Below the pieces are notes generated by a model. That model did not search any database, was not told the origin of the DNA, and saw only the letters and a program-made list of their open reading frames with translations. A stretch of 64,000 nt of DNA from Phlebiopsis flavidoalba (taxonomy: Eukaryota > Basidiomycota > Agaricomycetes > Polyporales > Phanerochaetaceae): positions 248,001-312,000 of the forward strand of contig JAOCPU010000018.1 in the NCBI GenBank assembly GCA_035772785.1. Reading direction: 5' to 3'. This document shows positions 31,826 through 43,915 of the stretch, one piece after another. The number at the start of each line of letters is the position of its first letter. The stretch's first letter is position 1. Position numbers and translations under genes: made by a program.

Positions 31826-33942
31826 TCCCGTTTGGTTGAAGGCGAAGCGACAGGATCCTCGCGGTCTTGGCTGGGCTCTCTCCCCGGACTTTCTCAGCTA
31901 CCCGATAACGATCAGAGTGGAACGAAGCTTGGGTCCCTTTGGCGTAAGCGATTGGGCCGATGCGAACTCGAGAGAGTCGCTGGATGTCGGGCTCTGTGAG
32001 GAGCGACTATCAAGGTAGGACTGGCGAAAGCTGAAGAACTCGTGAGCCGTTGCTACGTTGTGGAGGGCTCTGGTGACGATGGAGACAACTGAAGACGCAT
32101 GGTCAACACACGTTCAAGCAGTCGAGGCGAGCAGGGATTAGGCTCACTGCTTGAGGGATCGCTAGGGGGGAGAGAGTGGATATAGGTATGGGTTAGGGCG
32201 TACCTTCTGGGGTGGGGTAAGCTCTTGTATTATTGTGTCAAGGCTGGGGACTTTTGGCAGAATTAGGGCTGTGACAGGACACGAAGGAAACGAGTGGGCC
32301 GTGCCGCAGTGAGATCAGCCAAACCTATTCCGGGACGTATTCGGCCGCATGGCGTAGCGCAAGAAGGCGTGCCTCCGATACGTGCGGTGAAGTCCTCAGA
32401 ATGAAATGGTGATCACGGCCGCAATCTGAGCGGACGGAATGCCCAATGAGTGGTAAACACTTGCTTCACGGAAAGCTTGAACGCTCCACGAGTTGGGCAC
32501 GGGTCCCAGGATAACTCCCTTTTGTCGAGGGCGATGAGAGAAGGGAGAAACTTGGCACTTCGTATAACAGCGACACACCTCGAGGCCTACACGTGGATCT
32601 AACCCGCGGCGATGGAAATCTGTACACACGACGTCAGTGACTCCAAGAAATGAACCTGCGCTAACGAAACGATCTTGACGCTAGATTGCTAACACCATTG
32701 TCCTCCGAAAGCCGTCCGGGTATGTGGACAGGAAACCTGAGGATCGCAGCAGCGCTTGGCATTAGGATGCTCGAATGGTGTATAATATCAGGTATAGTAC
32801 ACCACGATAGTTTTCCGAAAATACAGCCACATATCCGAGAGAGCGATTCAGAAGCGTCTGAGGTCGAAGGGCCCACGGAGGTTTTGGAAGAGAAGTTTGG
32901 AGGGGCGCCTATTGCCCACAGAAACGAGAAAATGTGCAGATTCTAGTCATACGCATACTAGCAATAGGAAGGACCGCAGACCCAGTAGTACTATGTTCCA
33001 CGTTCTGAATACTAAGTAAATGCCGCAGAAAGTCACTATTCCTAGAATCTGCCTAGTATGGCAGACTCTTGACTCTCAGGAGTCCGACCGTTCCAGTACT
33101 CTGTAGTCTGGGGCGGCTTCACATCGTATATTCTCACCGTACGTGGCGACTGCCTGCTTAGACGGCACATACCGACCAAGTGTTCCCGTTGCCACAATGC
33201 GTCACCATCGCGCAGAACAGTCGAGGACGCGTCATAGACAACGCACACACGTGTGTGTCTTCTCCAACGGCCTCGTTGAGACGGGCAGGCAGGGTGCCTG
33301 ACCATCACGGACAACCTTGCTGCTGGTCCTAGGATGTCGCCGCCCCGATCTCCATTTCCCATATGTCGAGACGAAAATGGCTATACGATATCCAGAGAGG
33401 TTCAACGTGCTAGGGCTGTTTACCGAGGTTTCTGGCTTTCATGAAAGAATTTAGCTGCGGTGTTGTTTAATTTGAGCGTGTAGTTTTCTCGGTAAATGTA
33501 CCAGCACTGCAAAATGAAATGCTTTTTGGTCCTCGGCGGCTTCAGATCGACAGAGACTTGCAGGTAAGTAGAAACAATACAGAGACGATCCCAAACCAGC
33601 GACATGGAGACAATACACAAGCGTAGCTGTGACTCGAGACGCCTGATACACATGTCTGTCAGTGTTCCCATCTTGGGCGTTCTAAGTGGCAAATACCTCT
33701 GGCAGAGGGAGAGAATGGCCCGTAAACAACGCCTCGTGCCGTCCATCGACTGGCGCCTTCTCAGGTCTTTACCGCTCACTACCCAGTCACCGATATACCC
33801 ACTCAAATCGCGCAAGTGCCCCCCCTCTTCATATCTCTTCGCCAACACACAACCACCCATCTCTCCCGCGTATCCGGGACCAGAGCGGACCCCGACGCCA
33901 TCCACCTCCTCCATCCGCGGGCTGTAGAGCCCCTTCGTGCCA
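31826..33942. other. Longest stretch without a supported gene
   Basis: About 2.1 kb with only short frames. One plus-strand frame (32686-32946) contains an acidic stretch RESDSEASEVEGPTEVLEE and could be a small exon, but no splice partner was found. The right end (33.4-33.9 kb) should be the promoter of the Hsp70-like gene and is pyrimidine-rich on the plus strand near its 3' end. Confidence 0.35.
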
Positions 33943-36697
33943 ATGAAGCCCGTATCTGGCACTCGCAAACCATACAATGGACAGACCCGTAGTCTTGTCC
34001 TAGCTCTTGATGTTGGTACGACTGTTCGTGGTGTATCCTACGCTATCCTGGAGCCCGGCGAAGTGCCGAAGATCCATGGAGTAACACGGTATGTGAATCC
34101 TTGTTTTTCCCATGCTCAGCCGAATGTGAATAAACTATTTGTGGCGTATGACAGATTTCCCGGACAAGAGCATGTGTTGCAGGCAACTCGAAGATACCCT
34201 CAATAATGTACTATGATCAGCAAGGGAGGATGAAAGCCGCAGGCGCGGAGGCAGACGGAGCAGCTGTGCTTGCTCAAGCAGAGGACGAGGGATGGATCAA
34301 GACAGAGCTGTACGTCACGTTCGTTATGCATTGCTGAACGTAGCCGATTGACGTTAAAATTGTAGTTTCAAGCTGCGTATGCGGCCAAAGACAATGACCG
34401 CCCAAGTATCTCATGAATCGGCTATGCGACTTTCGCCGCTTCCATACGGGAGGTCCGCTGTAGACGTTTTCGCGACTTCCTCTCCTTATCTCTTCCGCTG
34501 CACTGCACTCGTTTATTGTCGACACACACGCGAACGGAGCTTCACTATGGGTCATTCAGACTCGGGGAATGTTTGGCGCGTCGGTAGGTCGAACACGACA
34601 TCCAGTTTGTGCTGTTCACATCCACACACACAATGGATGGCGGGAAGTGTGCTCAACCATGACAAAATGGCGGGGCGGCGAGCGGGGGCCGTCGGGGGGG
34701 GGGTGGGGTCTGTGTGCCCGATACCGATGAGGGGAAGGCGAGAATCAGATTTTTTTTGTCAGTGAGTGGCGAAGCGAGTCTCCACGCATGTGTCTTGAAA
34801 CGGACTGGTGGAACTATGGGCAGCTGACGTCCTCGTCGGACGTATGCCCGAATATTTCTGGCCCGCGCATTTTACGTTATTCATTTCGACCTCCCGTCTA
34901 GAACGTACTAGTCCTGACTACCTATGTTCGACTGAACACGGCTCTCGGGTTCGCCGTGCCGGGATTATGCCCAGGGGGGACGTCGGGAACTCGGGGCACT
35001 GCGCGTTGTTGTATAGTGGAGGCACATCGACAGGCGCTTGGTTCGCACCTGTCCGCGATGCAGTAGGATTCGGAGGCACTCTGGACATCAGACTTCGTAC
35101 GCATATCCGAGGCGACTACCCCGGGTGATCTGAGCTGCAAGTATAAGTACGCGGACGGAGGATTGCTGTCTCCCACGCCCGGTAACTGGCTCGACACTGT
35201 ACGTAGATCACGTGCGCAATATAGCCAGCTCGTGGCGGGACATACAACTCCCCTTCGCAGGGTGTCTTCGCGCGGGTTCGGTATTAGTGTCGAGACGTGC
35301 ACGAGCTTTTGTCGCTCTGACAAAGCTTCAGAAGCTCGTAAAGTACGGCACCCCGGACTCTCTAGACCACATCACGAGAAACGCTTTGACGAAAAACCAC
35401 GACTAACGTCTCTCAGAGACAGCAAAGAGCTTCAATTCGTTCCCTTTGGCAGTCCTCTGGATAAGGACTTGAATGTCGGCATCAGGGATAACGGGGGGGG
35501 GGGGACAACTCACAAACTGGACAGGGTGCGTGCCTGTCTTGTTAAACGTCTCTAGCGAGGCGAGTAGTTGGAGCTCACAGTGGCTTAGTGTGGAAGGTCG
35601 TGCCGATCATGGCGCTTGTTTTCTGTTCAACCTAGATCTGATTTGAAGCAGCAATTGCCTACCATTCGCTCTCAAATCCAGGCTTGTCGTCAGGGACAGG
35701 TCAATGTCTCTAGTATTATGGACAACGTCGTGAGACAATGAATTAGGCCCGGATTTTATGCTGATATCTCTCATCATTCAAGAGCGTATTGTGGCTCGTC
35801 GGGTGGTTTCGCGGACCGAGCCCATGGCTCTTCCTAGGTCAGTCAAACTTCAAGAGCGGTTGGCCCTCTATGGTGTCGAGCGGTGTCAAGCTCGACCAGA
35901 CACACGCTCAAACGTAATAGGGCTTATTGGTGTGAAGTTCGCGGTGCCGTTAGGTGGGGGGGGGGGCGCTGTCGCTGTCTCTCCCGGACGCTCATGTGCA
36001 ATATCCGAATCCAGTCTCTCGAAAGAGTCGGTCGCGCCGATGGTGCGATAGGGTTCTACTGCTGACCACCACGTCTCAGCACGTGTATCGAAGTTAATGT
36101 ATGGCGTCGAGTTCTTGCGGACCTTTGACCCGGGCGGACGAGGAAAACATATCGCGAGGAAGCATAGGTTGTGTTGTGAGTTACCGTCTGGACGCGAAGC
36201 TGCTACCGGATGCTTTCGACTGTGCATCCTATCGCTAGGGTGGGTCACAAACTTATCTTGTATCTTGTACCCCATCGTCTCACCGTACCATTCTTTGTAG
36301 GGGAGCCAACGTCAAAGGAAGGGTTCTACCGTTCTTTAGCCGCAAGTACTGTACCGAAGTGACGAATCTATCAACACTGTCAGTATTCGAAGTTGAGATA
36401 GTGGTGGCCTCATCGCGGTGGACGATATTATCCGAAGTGGATCCTACTCAAGGAACGCAGGTAAGTCTCGTCGGATCATCTCATACTTGGGCGAGTCGTT
36501 TTTTCCTTACGTGAACATTGCAGAGAACTTCTCGACGTTGTGTTACGTTCGCGCGGATCTGTCGCCGCTTGCCGGTCAAAGCGCACAGTCAACGAGGGAC
36601 AGGAGGAAAGACGTATTGGACAATCGTGTTCAGCATTGAGATTCACTTCGGCCTTACCGAATTCAAAGCAAGGATCAGGAATGGACAGATAATGTAA
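33943..36697 (+). CDS. HSPA12-like Hsp70 family protein
   Basis: This fungal branch of the Hsp70/actin ATPase fold lacks a clear substrate-binding domain; its role is not well defined. The ATG at 33943 leads to SLVLALDVGTTVRGVSYAIL, the N-terminal phosphate loop. An intron at 34089-34154 joins HGVTR to FPGQEHV. Later blocks are MKAAGAEADGAAVLAQAEDE, FKLRMRPKTM, MRLSPLPYGRSAVDVF, VPDTDEGKARIRF (34707-34747), VSRRARAF with KLVKYGTPDSLDHITR (near 35340), FVPFGSPLDKDLNVGIR (near 35440) and a C-terminal SIEIHFGLTEFKARIRNGQI ending at 36697. Runs of 10, 12 and 11 G at 34694, 35493 and 35956 coincide with frame changes. The order of blocks and total length fit family members of about 550-600 residues. 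Confidence 0.85.
35493..35504. repeat. 12-G run inside Hsp70-like coding sequence
   Basis: The run lies directly after DLNVGIRDN and before a block reading QLTNWTG, where family members have only one or two glycine codons. It breaks the frame and is probably an over-called homopolymer. Confidence 0.7.
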
Positions 36698-37299
36698 GCA
36701 CACAGTTTCTGGTCGTATAGTATTGTTTTCTGACAGCAGTCATAGGGCAACAATCAAATAGTAAGTCGATCGGTTTGGGGGCGCTGTCTGTCGCTGGGGG
36801 ACACGTCGTTGGTATAGTGTGAACGCGGCGTCGATCGTGCTACAATGAGGAGCGGTTTCCGCGCGGGATACGAGATAATCGGTGCGAAGAGGACGACCTC
36901 GGGGACGATGACAACGTGCACTATGACGTACACGACAACCTCGCGCATCTACCATGCCATCGGCGTCAGGGTCGCGAACTTGCATTCAAGGAGTGCCTCT
37001 CGAGCAACGAGCGTACCTCAATCCACACATACCTCACCATGTTGATCTTCCAGCCGTCACATCTCGCGCTTCCAGCCATCGAACCTCGTCTCACTCGTCA
37101 TCGTCGACCGCTGCGCCTGAGCTCGATAGGCATCACACTGTGGTCATACTTCCCGCTGAGTCCGACCTTGAAGGCACGATCTCTCGGGACAGCAGCAGGA
37201 GCTCAGCCTTCAGCTGACAAGGGAAAGAGCCGGCGATCGCTCTTCCGCCCTCGTCAGTGGCACAAACACCACGACCCGAGATAATGAGCTGAGCGATGA
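36698..37299 (+). CDS. Possible 5' exons of the repeat protein that follows
   Basis: Plus-strand pieces include an acidic start DDLGDDDNVHYDVHDNLAHL near 36890 and a Ser-rich stretch with an acidic end (HTVVILPAESDLEGTISRDS) near 37130-37190. They look coding but show no recognised motif, and frames change between them. They could be an independent small gene or the start of the Lys/Ala/Pro repeat protein. Confidence 0.3.
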
Positions 37300-39742
37300 T
37301 CGCTCTATCAACTATTCCACGGAGAGCTGGATGAGCAGGGTGCGACTGCGCGTCTCGGTGAGACTCTTACCTCGATCTGGGGCATCCCCAAGCGTAATGT
37401 CCTCCGCTGCGATCACAAACACCGTTCCGGTGTCACCAGAGGGGAAGCTGCGGACTACTTGCCCGGGTGGGGGGGGGGGGGGGGGGGGGGGGGGGTACTT
37501 TGAGGAGTACGCCTGGTGCGCTGGCGCGATCAGAGTTCGCGAATGTCCTCTCGCGCAAGCCGAAGTCGCCCCACTCCTCCGTCCGCTCGAACGTGGCGAG
37601 CCCTCCACTTGCCTCGGGAGTTGCCACGCCCATGCCCAGGTCGATTGATCCTGAAAGGCCTTTTCGACGCCGCATGGCACATTCGTCGATTGCTGCGACC
37701 CTAGGGCTTCGTCAAGGGCCCCTACGGCCGCCGTGATCCAAGGCATACCACTGCCCGCTCACCCGTCGAAAGCGCCCACTGCCGCGCCCTCCAGGACCAG
37801 GAGGGCAACCGCTGTGCCGTCCAAGGCGCCCACTGCCGCGCCATCGAAAGCTCCTACTGCAGCAAAACCGTCGAAAGTTTCTCCAACTGCGCTGCGGCAC
37901 CGTCGCGAAAGCGCCAACGGCTTGCCCCGACAGCGGCCCCTTCGAAAGCGCCGACAGCAGCACCATCACGGGCACCCACTGCACCTCCGTCGAAAGCGCC
38001 ATCAGTAGCTCCGTCGAAAGTACCCTCAGTTGCACCGTCGAAAGGCACCAACCGCCGCACCGTCCGAAGGCACCAACAGCAGCACCGTCAAAGGCTCCTA
38101 GCCCTACGGCTACCCCAAGAGCCGCCACGCCGGCTGACGACTCCTGGTGCTACTACCCCCAAAGCCTCTCTGGCGCCACCAGCAGGAGCCTCGAAGGCGC
38201 CCTCGCCGACGCCCTCTCCCCGACAGTTGGAGGCTTCGCTACCGCCAGTCTCAAAAAGCCCCCTCGCCTGCCGCATCGAAAGCAGCTTCAAAGGTTCCTA
38301 CCCCAGCAGCCTCAAAGGTTCCTACGCCTGCGGCCTCCAAAGCTCCAACGCCTACCGCAGTCTCAAAGGCTCCATCGAAGGCGCCGCCAAAGCTCCAACA
38401 CCGACAGCCATGTCCAAGGCTACCACTCGTGCGCCCTCTCCAAGGAACGAGCCCGAAGCTCTTCCGGAGGCCGCGCCTCCTGCACCAGAACCGCAAGTGG
38501 AATCGGTAGCTGCGCCGGAGCCTCCACGCGATCCAAACGACGACTCAGTCATTCCTCCCCGACCTGACGAACCACTGGTGCCCACGACCAACACAGGCGC
38601 ACCTGAACCTGCAGGTGGCGACTGGGCGGCACTCGACGCCGACAACAAGTCGCCTACTTGACCATGGCCTGGACGATCTCTGGGGAGAGACAAAGACCGC
38701 GGGCTTCGGGTGACTTCCTGACGTCAGTCAGGCAACAACTGGAGTAAGCCTGGCTCCGCGACATCGACTTCGAAGCGCAACTCAGCTGCGCCGGTACCGG
38801 TAGTGGCGGTCTATTCGGAGGCTGGGGTACTTCGGGTGCGGCAGCCTGGGGCTCGAACGCGCTCAATGCCGCCAAATCGTCTGCTGGAGGTTGGGGCCTG
38901 GGCTCACTCACACGAACGCGTTCGGTGCCGGCGGAGGCGAGGAAGAGACAGCGGGTGCAGCTGACACCACTGGAGTTTCGTCCCCGGATGTTCCAGGAGG
39001 GTTCGACGCGGGCAATTCCACGCAGCATGACCTCAAGCTGGATATGTCTGCCGCCACGGCAGAGGCTCAATTGTCGGGCGCGACCGTCCCACCTACTCCT
39101 GTGACCCCGGGAGGCACGAAAACTGTCGAAACGGGCTGCAAAGAAGGCTGAGGACGCGGCTCGCAAAGCTCAGGAAGAAGCTGCTGCTCAAGAGGCTGAG
39201 GCCGCCGCCGCCGCCGCCGAGCAAGCGGAAGCGGAGGAAGCTGCCGCCGCAACTCAGGATCCTGCAGTGGACGAAATTGCCCCAGTAGCAGAGGATGCTC
39301 CCGCCGCCCCGAACCTCTCCCCGAGGCTCCCGCCGAAGTAGCTGCTCCTGAATCAGGTTCCGCTGAACCCCCCGCAGAAGCAACGCAAGCAGAAGAGGAG
39401 AACAAGGGTGACGCGACGGGTGAAACTCCTGCTGCCTCGGTGCAGAAGATCTCCAGAAGGACTTGGAAGCAACCCTTGGTGGCGAAGAAGAGGACGGTGC
39501 CGGGGACGAGATGAACGACGAGTGGCCTGAATAAGTAAGACTAGCAAGAAGAAAAAAGGAAAGAAGGGCGGTGCTGGCGCTGCGGACATGTCTCGTTACG
39601 GCATCTACAAAACGAGCGGCGGAGGCGGGAAGGCCGCCAAGAAGGGAAAGACCAAAAGAAATAAAACATGCGCATCACATCTTTCGAGGTCGCGGGACGT
39701 CCGAATCTTTCATTCGGCGGGCATCTCTCACGCTTGTATATG
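37300..39742 (+). CDS. Large low-complexity protein with Lys-Ala-Pro-Thr repeats and Ala/Glu helix
   Basis: Reading across several frameshifts, the order is: a Ser/Arg/Pro part (SEFANVLSRKPKSPHSSVRS); a repeat part at about 37750-38410 built from S-K-A-P-T-x-A-like units; an acidic Pro-rich part (EALPEAAPPAPEPQVES to GGDWAALDADNKSPT); an Ala/Glu-rich helix at about 39145-39300 (AKKAEDAARKAQEEAAAQEA); an acidic EDGAGDEMNDEWPE; and a strongly basic Lys/Gly end (KKKKGKKGGAGAADMSRYGI). A 27-G run at 37469-37495 interrupts it. The repeat and helix composition resembles scaffold or nucleic-acid-binding proteins, but no domain is recognised. The opposite strand is also open for long stretches; the Lys-Ala-Pro reading is preferred because frame-to-frame repeats keep meaning there. 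Confidence 0.45.
37469..37495. repeat. 27-G homopolymer
   Basis: Longest single-base run in the window. Its length is likely wrong or variable, and it alters the frame of the surrounding coding sequence. Confidence 0.9.
37750..38410 (+). repeat. Degenerate tandem repeats coding SKAPT(P/A)AA units
   Basis: Recurring nucleotide core cgtcgaaagcgcc / cctcaaaggttcctac with spacing of about 24-36 bases. Units appear in all three plus frames because of indels, so the repeat is best recognised at DNA level. Confidence 0.75.
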
Positions 39743-40327
39743 ACATCCATGTTTTGACTACTCGTATGTTTGTATAGTAGATGTATGCTTATCTTACAAA
39801 TGTTTTACTGTTGTGAATAGCTGGCCAAAGAAGCCAACGAACACGAACACCACCTAGTGAGAGGAGCACTATCGTGGCACGGGCGTATGTACGCGTAGCG
39901 CGTCATACTGCGTCACGCGACGCAGCGGTGTTAGGCGCCGAGCTGAACGCGTCGCGCGTCGCGTCGAGAAAACGTGACTAACCTGTGGGTTGGCAACGAA
40001 GAACAAGTCAAACAGAGCACATATAGCCCGATCTCGCTTGCCGTCTCGTTCGCCCGCCTTCAACTCTCCTCAACACCTCGCTACGCATCTTTCCAGGACT
40101 CCTCCACCCAGGTCGTGCTCTCAAGCCTGTAAGTATTCGGTAGTACGTTTGACCTGATGTGTCTAGCGTCGCAATCTTGGAGCTGAAACGTCGATAACGC
40201 CAGGACATCCCTGAACACGAGCGTGTCACCAGTGCACGCCCGAATGCTGCTGCGATGATTACGGTGGCCCTGATCTCACTGTGATGCCCCGACGATGATG
40301 GAAACATACCGCTTGTCCACCAATCAC
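39743..40327. other. Convergent intergenic region
   Basis: 3' ends of the repeat protein (+) and coiled-coil protein (-). Contains a GC-rich palindromic part near 39895-39970 (acgcgtagcgcgtc and cgcgtcgcgcgtcgcgtcg). No gene recognised. Confidence 0.35.
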
Positions 40328-42560
40328 TTATGAGTGGTAGCAAGATTTGGAGGCACCTGCAAGAACCATAGCTTCAGAGGGAATATAATTGGATGCATAG
40401 TACATCTGAATCATCGCCGAGAATTGCTGAGCTCCTGAAAGCGCCTGCCCGAGCATAGTTGTTTCGGCATCTTTGATGGTGGGATACAGTTGTCCAAGGG
40501 TATGTTGATACCACCCTGAACATGTGTGTTAATAATGGATCAATACAACAGAGCAGGTTGTTTTCGCGTACCCTGGGGAGGCCCTTTCAGCCCAAAATCG
40601 AAAGAACGGGGTGCGTCGGACGAGGTAAATATGTTGATCTTCCGGTTTCTTTTTCTTGCACGTGCGACAGACACTTCGCCTACGCTATTATCCTGCACTG
40701 GAGAAGGGTCCTTTGCCTGGGTTTAGCTCTGGGCTTTGGCGGCGTATCCTTCTTCTTTGGGAGGTGGCTTGACAGGGAGCAGCTCGTCTTCTGATTCTGA
40801 GATCGCAGCGACCGCCTTTTTGGCCCTCTTCTTGGGTGGGTCATCCGGAGGCGCGACCGGGAGAGCCTTTCCTCTTTGCCCTTGGCCTTGCGCTTGTTAG
40901 CTCGACATCAGCCTCCTCCAATTTCTGTCGATGGTGTCTCCTGTATTTTCTGGGAATTGTTTCTTCCATGTCTTGCACTGAGGGCGCGTTTCGCTCCGTC
41001 TGCAGTAGCTTTGGCCCTTGCCTTTGCCTTTCTCCGGAGGCAGAACTTCTTTCGATCTCATTCTCTGTGGCGCTCACGACACCGAAGTCAAACGCAGACT
41101 TGGCTTGCGGAGGTGGGGATGCGCTGAGGACCTGCACATCAGAATCTTCGGAAGCGGGTTTCTTCTTCGTCATGGGCGTGGGTTTGATCTTGGGGATTCG
41201 TTTCTTCTTCGGTGATGGAGGAGAGGGTGATCTAGAACCGCTCCCCCCGCATCTTGCCGCCTCGTCGGTGCGATGAATACTGTCCTTGAGGTGGATGCCT
41301 AGATAGGTTCAAACGTTAATAAATGTTTTTTGTGTCACAGCGATGAGCACACTCACTTCTCCTTGCTTGCTTTGACGGTGAACGTGACGTGGAGGATAAC
41401 CTCCTGAGTCTGGGCCTCCAGATCAGCCACCCGTTCCTGAGACTTGTCACCGTAATATTTCTATCATCTCTCTTCGTCCAGCTCTTTGTTCGCTTCATAC
41501 CAAGAAAAAAGCACCCTAAATCGTCACAACAGTTGTAAGATAATGTACAGAGAGGTACAGTACTCGCGTCGTACCTGGTGCACTGCTTCTAGTGAAACTT
41601 TGTATTTCTGGACTTTGACAATTGCCAGCTTGTCGCGTTCCGTTTCGATCTGGGCAGCTTCAGCCGTGCGCTCCTCGTATTCGGCCACTTGTGCCTCTAA
41701 TTCTGTGTTGCGTGTCCGGAGGTTGCCCAGCTCCTCGCCCCGTCGCGGTCTCTCCATATCTCTCCACTTCTCCAGTTGTCGGAGAAGATCAGAAAGTGTC
41801 TTGGATAAGTGCGTTGCGAGTCATTATACTTCTCTTTGAGGTCTGATAGTGCAGACTTGAGTCCGTCAGCCTCCAGCTTAGTTCGTTCGAGGGCTGCAGA
41901 CTCGGTGTTTGATGAAGAGAGGGCTTTGTGATTGTTCCGCGCGGAGGCCGGACAGAGTCCTCTGAGTACGTTACAACGTTTTCACATAGTATTAGGCGGA
42001 GACTCTTTGGAGTAAGCAGGCCACAAGAGACGCACCTCTATCTGCTGCTTCTCCACTTGGAGTAGGTCAAGCTGCTCCTCCGCCGTCTCAAGCTGCACCG
42101 TCAATGACACGACGATCTGCGCCTCTTCTCTCTCTCTCTGCGTCGCGAACCTCAAGTTCGTAATTTAACTGCTGCACCCGGGTCTTCCAACTCCGACTCC
42201 TTCGCCTGGAACATGCTGATCTGGAAATCCCGCTGAAGTCGTGCCAGCCTTGCCACTCTTAATTCCTCTCTCGCAGCTTGAGTATAACTGTTCGTTCTTT
42301 CTCCAAGTCGACCACTAGCACGAAGGTGCTCTATCCTCCAAAGGCTTTGTAATGTATCACAGCCATTCTTCCACTCTGCCTGTTCTGCTTGGATTGCTGT
42401 TTGAGTGCTGGGCTCTCTGGGTTTCGTGCCCCATCGGGCCTTCTCTGCAGCAAAGTTCGCCGCTCTGACTTTTAGCAACAGTCTGCTCAAGAGACCTGTT
42501 CTAGTTCATGACGAGCTCGTCTATATGAGATTGCTGCTGTGTGCCACCATGGTCTCAGAG
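40328..42560 (-). CDS. Coiled-coil protein, unrecognised
   Basis: From the 5' side: AEQAEWKNGCDTLQSLWRIE and REELRVARLARLQRDFQISM near 42200-42420, then LGNLRTRNTELEAQVAEYEE with RTAEAAQIETERDKLAIVKV near 41620-41740, all heptad-like. A polar part follows (KKKPASEDSDVQVLSASPPP; KRAKKAVAAISESEDELLPV) that looks like an acidic/basic nuclear linker. The last exons encode INIFTSSDAPRSFDFGLKGP and, after an intron with acceptor gttcag, WYQHTLGQLYPTIKDAETTM to a stop at 40328-40330. Possible nuclear or cytoskeletal scaffold; the family is not recognised. Frames shift repeatedly and the start is not fixed. Confidence 0.5.
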
Positions 42561-43299
42561 GGGATAGGCCGTGATGAAGGCGTGGCCGTATGGGGGGTGG
42601 GTGCTTTGCGGAGACATAGTGCGGGTAGGGGCGCGGACCGACTGCGCCCCAACACTAGAGTTTAAATTCAGCAATAGATAATCGTCTTGATCGGATGAGT
42701 GGCGTAGCAAAGGGCAGGAGGGTGTCGGCAGAAAAAAAAGAAAGAAAAAAACTCCCTCTCGCCGATGGCAGCAGAGCCCATAACGTTCGAACGCGGGAAA
42801 CACGCGCGTGCCCCGCGTTACTGCATCGTGACCAGTGCGTGCTCTCACTGGAACCCGCCATGTCGCCACTTTCCCAGGGTTCCACCAAGCGTATCAAGGT
42901 GCAGGTGGCCTCAAACATAACTCGCATGCGGATAGTGGCCCTTGACAGCTGCACAAGTTGAGATAATGGCTGCGGGCAGAGGAAGAAAAGAGTCGATGTT
43001 AGACAGACCGCCTACGAGAGTCTTCCAGCATCATGGCCCAGGCTATTGTGAGTCTCACAGGGGGTTGGCACGATGGACTTGATGCTACAAGATTCGCGAA
43101 ACCGCAAGGACAGTAGCGTCTGAATGGACTCTCTGCTGATGACCGCAAGAGTCTGAGCGTGGCACCCACAGTGGGATATCGGAACTCAACAGTGAAGTCC
43201 GTCCATGTGATGGTGTCCAGTTGTTTCTGACAATGGCTCCAGATTTCTCGTGGACGAGTTCTCTGAACTATACTATCGATCCAACTCCCTTGCGTGTGA
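42561..43299. other. Intergenic region
   Basis: Presumed promoter of the coiled-coil gene and 5' flank of the next gene. No motif recognised; an A-rich stretch (gaaaaaaaagaaagaaaaaa) lies at about 42731-42750. Confidence 0.35.
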
Positions 43300-43915
43300 G
43301 CAATTGTGAGAAAGACGACCAAAGCTCGAAGAGGTTTTGAAGGCCCCAGGGCAGAAGACGGAGCGGCAGTCTATGCCACCCCCGGACGTCATGGCTTCAC
43401 CGCAAATCCGGCCGAGGGCCACACTCGAACGGCCGAGGCAAGTTTCCGCATGGTGTATCGGCGAACTCGCCGCGGCATCCTTCCGACCAGATAAGGGGAG
43501 ATCCCTCCTCGGTATGCCGTATAACAACATGTCCCCGGTGCGCACCGGCGCAATTCTACGTCGAACGGGAATATGGGCGGCCCGTGCCCGATACTTATGG
43601 GAGGTATGGGTGTACGCTATGGATCCGATGGTGGTGTATGGCTATGGGAAATATGGGCGGAATGATGCCCGGAATGCCCACTAGTAGGTAGACACTTGGT
43701 GGCATAAACCATGGTGGGGGTATGCCCATGGCTTCGCCCGAGTATGCACGTGGGGTCAGTGCGGAGAGGATACCATGAGCATGGGGCATTTTTGAGCGAC
43801 GACGGCTTTGGAGGGATGCACTAATACAACTACGCGTATGTCACTCCTGCCTTCCTGATATCCTATCACTGTGTATTAATGCTTTGCAGTCTCGGACTCA
43901 ATTTCACATAATATA
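43300..43915 (+). CDS. Gly/Met/Tyr-rich protein fragment, unrecognised
   Basis: Pieces in shifting frames read MPYNNMSPVRTGA, NMGGPCPILMGGMGV, AMDPMVVYGYG and NMGGMMPGMPTSR, then GGGMPMASPEYARG, giving a Gly/Met/Tyr-rich low-complexity protein. An upstream part (EVLKAPGQKTERQSMPPPDV) is polar. A possible last intron starts at about 43838 and ends with ctttgcag near 43891. Function unknown; such tails occur in RNA-binding and peroxisomal docking proteins, but no domain supports either here. Confidence 0.35.

Noticed and set aside
37730..38410. CRISPR-like array reading of the repeats
   Set aside because: Units are short, degenerate and coding-like with no unique spacers of constant length, and the window is eukaryotic.
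39067..39405. Minus-strand Leu/Arg/Pro-rich frames opposite the Ala/Glu helix
   Set aside because: Antisense of GCN-rich codons gives such frames; the plus strand reads as a regular charged helix.
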